DNA of 32,357 nt from an uncultured Chromatiaceae bacterium. Its GTDB lineage: Bacteria; Pseudomonadota; Gammaproteobacteria; DRLM01. The notes beneath the pieces were generated by a model. That model was not told the DNA's origin. It saw only the letters and a list, made by a program, of their open reading frames with translations, and ran no database searches. How positions within the stretch are numbered: the stretch's first letter is position 1; the number at the start of each line of letters is the position of its first letter. The translations under genes were made by a program, and so were the position numbers. The stretch is from contig CALZJG010000022.1 in assembly GCA_945787555.1 (NCBI GenBank), positions 1-32,357 on the forward strand, given 5' to 3'. Positions 26,201 to 32,357 of this stretch are shown here, in pieces.

Positions 26201-27448
26201 TTGCGATATCTCTACACGCTACTGCTGTATTTGCTCCTCCCGCTGGTGTTGCTGCGGCTCTGGTGGCGCGGTCGCCGCGCGCCGGCTTATCGGCGGCGCT
26301 GGCGCGAGCGATTCGGGTTCATGCCGCGCTTGCCGGTCAACCCGGTGGTGTGGGTGCACGCCGTGTCGGTCGGCGAAACGGTGGCGGCGGTGCCGTTGAT
26401 CCGTTGGCTGCGCGCGCGCGGCGAACCGGTGTTGGTGACCACCACCACGCCCACCGGTTCAGAGCGCGTGCGCGCCGTGTTTGGCGAGGAGGTCTTTCAT
26501 GTCTACTGTCCCTACGATCTGCCCGATGCAGTGCGGCGCTTTCTTACCCGTACGCAGCCGAAACTGGCGCTGATCATGGAAACGGAGCTGTGGCCTAATT
26601 TGTTTCATGGCTGCGCGCGTGCGGGGGTGCCGGTGGTGGTGGCCAATGCGCGTTTGTCGCAGCGCTCCGCCGCCGGTTACCGCAAGGTCGCGGCCTTGAC
26701 GCGTGCCACCTTGGCCCAGGTGAGTCTGATCGCCGCGCAAACTGATGACGATGCCGAGCGTCTGCGCGCGCTGGGCGGCGCGCGGGTGGAGGTGACGGGC
26801 AGCGTCAAATTCGATATTTCTATCGACGCGGAGTTGTCCGCACAGGGGCAGTCCTTGCGCCATGCATGGGGCGTGGCGCGACCGGTGTGGATCGCGGCCA
26901 GCACCCACGCCGGCGAGGATGAGCAGGTGTTGGCAGCGCATGCCGAGTTATTGCGCGTATTGCCGCATGCCTTGCTGGTGTTGGTGCCGCGTCATCCCGA
27001 ACGTTTCGATGAGGTGGCGGCGCTGTGCGGGCAGCGTAGTTTCAACGTCGTACGGCGTAGCACGGGTGCGGCGTGTGAGACGCAAACACAGGTGTTGGTG
27101 GGTGACACCATGGGCGAGCTGCTGGTGTTTTTCGCCGCCGGCGATGCCGCCTTCGTCGGTGGGAGTTTGGTGCCCACGGGCGGGCACAACGTATTGGAGC
27201 CCGCGGCCTTGGGATTGCCGGTGGCGGTGGGTCCGCATACCTTCAATTTTCTCGACATTACCGCGCGCTTGATCGCCCGCAACGGCGCCGTCCGCGTACA
27301 CGACGCCACCGAGTTGGCGGCGCTGATGCAGCGCTGGCTGAGCGATGCGACGGAGCGTGCCAGAGTCGGTCAGGCCGGTGCAGCGCTGGTGGAGCAGAAT
27401 CGTGGCGCGCTGGCGCGCTTGCAGGGGTTACTCGAAGCGTACTTGTAA
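26201..27448 (+). CDS. waaA: 3-deoxy-D-manno-octulosonic acid transferase (Kdo transferase)
   Basis: Transfers Kdo from CMP-Kdo to lipid IVA at the cytoplasmic face of the inner membrane, an essential step of LPS assembly. The 415-residue GT30 protein aligns along its whole length with E. coli KdtA: an N-terminal membrane anchor (LYTLLLYLLLPLVLLRLWWRGR), VHAVSVGETVAAVPLIRWL, TTTPTGSERV, IMETELWPNL, NARLSQRSAAGY, VTGSVKFDIS, VGDTMGELLVFF, FVGGSLVPTGGHNVLEPAA and GPHTFNF. The start codon is TTG at 26201, with AAGAG at 26190-26194; no in-frame ATG near it would keep the anchor. Whether it adds one or two Kdo residues cannot be told. It converges on tolC with only 13 nt between stops. Confidence 0.97.
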   Translation: MRYLYTLLLYLLLPLVLLRLWWRGRRAPAYRRRWRERFGFMPRLPVNPVVWVHAVSVGETVAAVPLIRWLRARGEPVLVTTTTPTGSERVRAVFGEEVFHVYCPYDLPDAVRRFLTRTQPKLALIMETELWPNLFHGCARAGVPVVVANARLSQRSAAGYRKVAALTRATLAQVSLIAAQTDDDAERLRALGGARVEVTGSVKFDISIDAELSAQGQSLRHAWGVARPVWIAASTHAGEDEQVLAAHAELLRVLPHALLVLVPRHPERFDEVAALCGQRSFNVVRRSTGAACETQTQVLVGDTMGELLVFFAAGDAAFVGGSLVPTGGHNVLEPAALGLPVAVGPHTFNFLDITARLIARNGAVRVHDATELAALMQRWLSDATERARVGQAGAALVEQNRGALARLQGLLEAYL

Positions 27449-27461
27449 CGTGTTGGGCCGG

Positions 27462-28793
27462 TTACTGCAGCCAGCGATTGACCTGCTGCACGTCCTCGGC
27501 GTTGAGTAAGCCGGCAGCGGACTTGAGGCGCAGGGTGCTGAGGACGTAGTTGTACCGTGCGCGTGAATAATTACGTCGGGCGTCGAACAAGTTGCGCTGC
27601 AACTGCACCACGTCGACGATGGTGCGTGTGCCCACTTCGTAACCGGCCTCGGTGGCGTCCAGTGCGCTTTGCGTGGAGATCACCGCTTGATTCAGCGCGC
27701 GCACGCTACTGATGCTGTCGAGTACGGTGAGGTAGGCGCTACGGGTCTGTAAATCGGTGGCGCGACGTTGTTGCTCCAATGCCTCGCGCGTGCCGGTGAG
27801 CCGATGCGCGGCTTCGCGCTTGCGTGCTGATACGCCGCCGCCTTGATATAACGGCAAATTGAATTGCAGTCCGATCACGGCGTCGTTGGATTCCGAACCG
27901 CCGAAGCGGCCGTTGCTAGTATCCGAGTAGTCATAACTGGCCACCAAATCCAGGGTGGGATAGTGACCGGAACGCTGGACTTCCATGCCTGCTCGCGAGG
28001 CTTCCACTGCGTATTGTGCGGCTAATAATGGAAAGTTCTGCTCGCTGGCGGTGTTCAACCACTCTTGCAGATTCTCCGGTTCGGGTCTCAGTAACGGCGC
28101 TTCCGCGCTCAACGTCGCGAGGCTGTCGTGGGTGGAGCCGGTGATTTCGCGCAATTCTTCCTTGCTGATGGCCAGACGGTTTTCGGCGGCGATTTCCTGG
28201 GCGACCGCCAAATCATAGGCCGCCTGTGCTTCGTGCACATCGGTAATGGCGATCAGTCCGACTTCGAAGCGTTGTTGGGCTTGATCCAGCAGGCGCTGGT
28301 TGGCGTCTTTTTCGGCGCGCGCGAATTTGACATTGTCGGCGGCGGCCAACACGTTGAAGTAACGTTCGGCGGCGCGCGTGATCAGATCTTGCTCGGCGGC
28401 ATGGAACTGGGCCTCGGCCTGTGCCGTGGCAGCATCGCTCTGGCGCATTTGCTTATAGGTGTCGCGTCGATACAAGGCTTGGCTCAAGCTCAGGGTGTAA
28501 CCTTTGTTGGTGGAATAGATGGTGTCTTCTGCGAATAGCGCGCTGTCACTGCTTTGAATTTCCAAGCGGTCGCGCATGAGGTTGGCACTTAACGAGGCCT
28601 GGGGCAGCAGCCGGGCACGGGCTTGGGTGTGCGTCTCGCCGATGGCCAGATAAGCGGACTCCGCTTGGCGCAGTTGAGGATCACTTTCCAATGCCAAGCG
28701 ATAGACGTCGGCGAGATCGTCCGCGGCGGCGGGGCCGGTCAGCATGACAGCTAAAGCGAGGGACTTGAGACAGATACGACGTGCCGAGGACAT
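27462..28793 (-). CDS. tolC: TolC family outer-membrane efflux protein
   Basis: Trimeric outer-membrane channel with a long periplasmic helical barrel, partner of type I secretion and RND efflux pumps. The 443-residue product has a signal peptide (MSSARRICLKSLALAVMLTGPAAA, then DDLADVYRLALESDPQL) and the two internally repeated OEP halves: long helices around residues 130-210 and 330-420, with DRLEIQSSD and YDYSDTSNGRFGGSESND as beta-barrel strands. The C-terminal part has VGTRTIVDVVQLQRNLFDARRNY. It lacks the long C-terminal extension of E. coli TolC. ATG 28793 follows GGAAGGAGG; the frame opens further to 28829, but without a signal peptide directly at its start. It is last in the pcm-like, rhodanese, tolC series, with repeat B1 just upstream. 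Confidence 0.95.
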   Translation of the reverse strand: MSSARRICLKSLALAVMLTGPAAADDLADVYRLALESDPQLRQAESAYLAIGETHTQARARLLPQASLSANLMRDRLEIQSSDSALFAEDTIYSTNKGYTLSLSQALYRRDTYKQMRQSDAATAQAEAQFHAAEQDLITRAAERYFNVLAAADNVKFARAEKDANQRLLDQAQQRFEVGLIAITDVHEAQAAYDLAVAQEIAAENRLAISKEELREITGSTHDSLATLSAEAPLLRPEPENLQEWLNTASEQNFPLLAAQYAVEASRAGMEVQRSGHYPTLDLVASYDYSDTSNGRFGGSESNDAVIGLQFNLPLYQGGGVSARKREAAHRLTGTREALEQQRRATDLQTRSAYLTVLDSISSVRALNQAVISTQSALDATEAGYEVGTRTIVDVVQLQRNLFDARRNYSRARYNYVLSTLRLKSAAGLLNAEDVQQVNRWLQ

Positions 28794-28814
28794 CGGTCCT
28801 CCTTCCGTGGTTAG

Positions 28815-28913
28815 TACTAAGGCGGTCATGAGTAATCTAACACCTCATGTCGCGTTCCCGTCCCCTCCGAGGGGCGGGACAGGTTGGGGTGAGTGAACAC
28901 AGCTGTTGCTAAG
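28815..28913. repeat. Intergenic repeat copy B1, upstream of tolC
   Basis: Begins TACTAAGG (28815-28822), then 28 nt, then CGCGTTCCCG (28851-28860) that opens a hairpin (28856-28879, one bulged T). GACAGGTTGGGGTGAG follows, and the copy ends near CTAAG (28909-28913). Copy B2 has the same blocks at the same 28-nt spacing. The minus-strand reading, CTCACCCCAACC then a CCCG hairpin, links it to repeat A. It starts 22 nt before the tolC ATG, so tolC's promoter lies within or beyond it. Confidence 0.7.
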
Positions 28914-28952
28914 AATGTCATTAGCATAGCAATGGCTTGCCTACTGCCATTC

Positions 28953-29273
28953 TTAGTAGGTCGGCATACTGGGGTCGATGTCACTCGCCCAGGCGTGGAT
29001 GCCACCGACCAAATTCATGACTTTTTTGAAGCCGTGTTGCTGCAGGTACTGGACTACCTGCGCGCTGCGCATACCATGATGGCATATGACGATGATTTCC
29101 TGCTCGGGATCCAGCGTTTGTTGTTCCTGGGGCACAGTGTTCATGGGCAGATGCCGCGAGCCTTCGAGGTGGCAGAGGGCCCATTCTTGCGGCTCACGCA
29201 CGTCCAGCAGCAGCGGCGGGGGATTGGCCACTTCCAAGTATTCCTTGAGTTCAATCGGGGTGATTTCTTGCAT
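28953..29273 (-). CDS. Single-domain rhodanese-like sulfurtransferase
   Basis: A 106-residue stand-alone rhodanese domain of cytoplasmic type (no signal peptide). The family motifs are complete: LLLDVREPQEWALCHLEGSRHLPM near residues 21-44 and the active-site loop CHHGMRS (64-70) with nucleophile Cys64, then GFKKVMNLVGGIHAW. Such proteins move sulfane sulfur from thiosulfate or a protein persulfide to an acceptor; the acceptor here is unknown. It resembles GlpE by size, but the position between a pcm-like gene (63 nt upstream) and tolC is not the glp context, so I give no symbol. A 9-bp inverted repeat CTAAGAATG/CATTCTTAG (28909-28917, 28948-28956) overlaps its stop codon. Confidence 0.92.
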   Translation of the reverse strand: MQEITPIELKEYLEVANPPPLLLDVREPQEWALCHLEGSRHLPMNTVPQEQQTLDPEQEIIVICHHGMRSAQVVQYLQQHGFKKVMNLVGGIHAWASDIDPSMPTY

Positions 29274-29336
29274 GGCTCACATCTATGTTCTTCGGGCGCC
29301 CGGCTAGTATTCTAGTCAAAGCTGATTCTATAGGCA

Positions 29337-29990
29337 TCAGAAAACGAATTGCGGGGGGCGAGCGGCGTTCACCAACGGCGGTAAATCGGTCTCGAACAGC
29401 ACCTCGTTGACCCACTCATGTTCGCTCATGCGGGTGATGAGGCGCGCTTCCATCACCGGAGGCTGTCCCACCACCACGAACAAGCGGCCGCCGACCTTCA
29501 GTTGATTCTTGAAGGTGTCGTTGAACAGCGGCAGCGAGCCAGTGACGACGATGGCATCGTAGGGCGCGTTCGGCTGCCAGCCGTTGGCGCCGTCACCGAT
29601 TTCCAAAAACACATTGTTGATGGCGTGGTGAGCCAGTTTCTGTTGGGTCTGCTGCACGAAATCGGCGTGGATATCTAGGCTGTAAACTTGGCGACCCGAG
29701 CGCGCCAACAGGGCGGTGAGGTAACCGCTGCCGGTGCCGATTTCGAGAATGCTATCGGTAGGCTGGAGGGTGAGCGCCTGGAGGATGCGGGCTTCCATCT
29801 TGGGCGCCATCATCACCTCTTGGTGGGCGAGCGGGATGTTGATGTCGGCGTAGGCCAGGGTCTTGTACTCGGGCGGCACGAATTCCTCGCGCGGCATCCG
29901 GTCGATGAGATCGAGCACTCTTTCGTCGAGCACATCCCAGGGGCGAATTTGCTGTTCGATCATGTTGTGTCGGGCCTGTGCCATGTTCAT
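29337..29990 (-). CDS. Protein-L-isoaspartate O-methyltransferase family protein (divergent active-site motif)
   Basis: A 217-residue SAM-dependent methyltransferase of the PCMT family, which in its classical form repairs isoaspartyl residues in aged proteins. The SAM motif ILEIGTGSGYLTALLA (81-96), the acidic ribose-binding turn LDIHAD and YDAIVVTGSLP are clear. The classical Pcm block TISQPY, with its Ser, is replaced by AHQEVMMAPKMEARI (55-69), so isoaspartyl activity should not be assumed and I withhold the symbol pcm. Genes like this next to rhodanese and tolC recur in other Beta- and Gammaproteobacteria to my knowledge. Start ATG 29990 has a weak ribosome-binding site; ATG 29984 is an alternative. 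It is the first gene of the minus-strand series, divergent from thiC. Confidence 0.87.
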   Translation of the reverse strand: MNMAQARHNMIEQQIRPWDVLDERVLDLIDRMPREEFVPPEYKTLAYADINIPLAHQEVMMAPKMEARILQALTLQPTDSILEIGTGSGYLTALLARSGRQVYSLDIHADFVQQTQQKLAHHAINNVFLEIGDGANGWQPNAPYDAIVVTGSLPLFNDTFKNQLKVGGRLFVVVGQPPVMEARLITRMSEHEWVNEVLFETDLPPLVNAARPPQFVF

Positions 29991-30093
29991 GGAATCTACG
30001 CTCCGTGCTGCCTAGTAAATCCACCCAAGATTAAGCGGTTTGCGGCGGTCAGGCAAGAACCGCTGAGAGGGGACCGCCTCCAAATCAATGTGT

Positions 30094-30198
30094 TACTAAG
30101 GAATAAGTTATTGAGACGACACTTTCTCACGCGTTCCCGCCCCCTGCACAGGGGGCGGGACAGGGTGGGGGGTAGGGTAAACAACATTCTTACCTAAG
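30094..30198. repeat. Intergenic repeat copy B2, between the pcm-like gene and thiC
   Basis: Begins TACTAAGG (30094-30101), then 28 nt, then CGCGTTCCCG (30130-30139). A perfect 10-bp hairpin lies at 30135-30144 and 30151-30160 with loop TGCACA, followed by GACAGGGTGGGG and an end near CTAAG (30194-30198). It matches B1 block for block. The nearby inverted repeat GTCAGAA/TTCTGAC (30201-30207, 30228-30234) may be part of the same insertion. No gene is seen in 29991-30317. Confidence 0.7.
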
Positions 30199-30317
30199 GC
30201 GTCAGAAACAAGAGGTGTTTCCTTGCGTTCTGACTCCTTAGTCGCGTGCTCCGTCTTGCAAAACACGACTCGCTGGGGTAGCGTTGGCGCTCTTGTGGAA
30301 CGGATACCGTCCATAAT

Positions 30318-32345
<2,028 letters not shown>

Positions 32346-32357
32346 GTCCCCGCCGGC

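Overview
The window is chromosomal DNA of a Gammaproteobacterium. The evidence is the gene content and order: cutA/dsbD beside fxsA and groES-groEL, glnE-ilvE leading into a lipopolysaccharide (LPS) locus, a type IV pilus motor ATPase, full-length bifunctional hldE, waaA, tolC, and a thiamine-riboswitch-controlled thiC. Most of the DNA is visibly GC-rich. I cannot name a genus. Protein style (Pseudomonas-like IlvE and PilU) and locus order fit an environmental, non-enteric gammaproteobacterium.

Layout. 1-2197 (minus): the 5' two thirds of dsbD, with an unusual duplicated periplasmic alpha domain, preceded by cutA. 2292-5070 (plus): fxsA, then groES-groEL behind a sigma70-like promoter overlapping a CIRCE operator and closed by an intrinsic terminator. 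5111-6328 (minus): pilU. 6446-10570 (plus): glnE, ilvE and a small zinc-finger protein. 10571-10836: a hairpin-rich intergenic stretch. 10837-14054 (minus): a small membrane protein, then a tight operon of two paralogous GT4 glycosyltransferases and a sulfotransferase. 14424-20060 (plus): wecB, a glycosyltransferase, an O-antigen ligase/polymerase-like protein and an AsnB-type amidotransferase. 20530-22676 (plus): a heptosyltransferase overlapping another GT4 gene. 22911-23837 (minus): a lipid A acyltransferase. 23923-27448 (plus): gmhA-hldE and waaA. 27462-29990 (minus): pcm-like methyltransferase, rhodanese, tolC. 30318-32345 (plus): TPP riboswitch and thiC.

How it works together. About half of the window (10.8-27.4 kb) builds the outer leaflet. 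GmhA and HldE make ADP-heptose, WaaA adds Kdo to lipid A, the LpxL-like enzyme adds a secondary acyl chain, and the GT9 enzyme and several GT4 enzymes extend the core or O-chain. WecB supplies UDP-ManNAc, the ligase-like protein joins or polymerises the glycan, and the sulfotransferase and amidotransferase are candidate decorating enzymes. The wecB-to-ligase stretch looks more AT-rich than its surroundings, suggesting an exchanged O-antigen-type segment in a conserved glnE-ilvE-waa framework.

Intergenic DNA carries several related hairpin repeats (two about 160 bp, two about 100 bp) plus one 113-bp palindromic element. I found no CRISPR array, IS transposase, phage genes, tRNA or rRNA, and no convincing new defence or mobile system. 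The most unusual items are the tandem-alpha DsbD, the sulfotransferase/twin-glycosyltransferase operon, the Pcm homologue with a changed active-site motif, and the repeat family.
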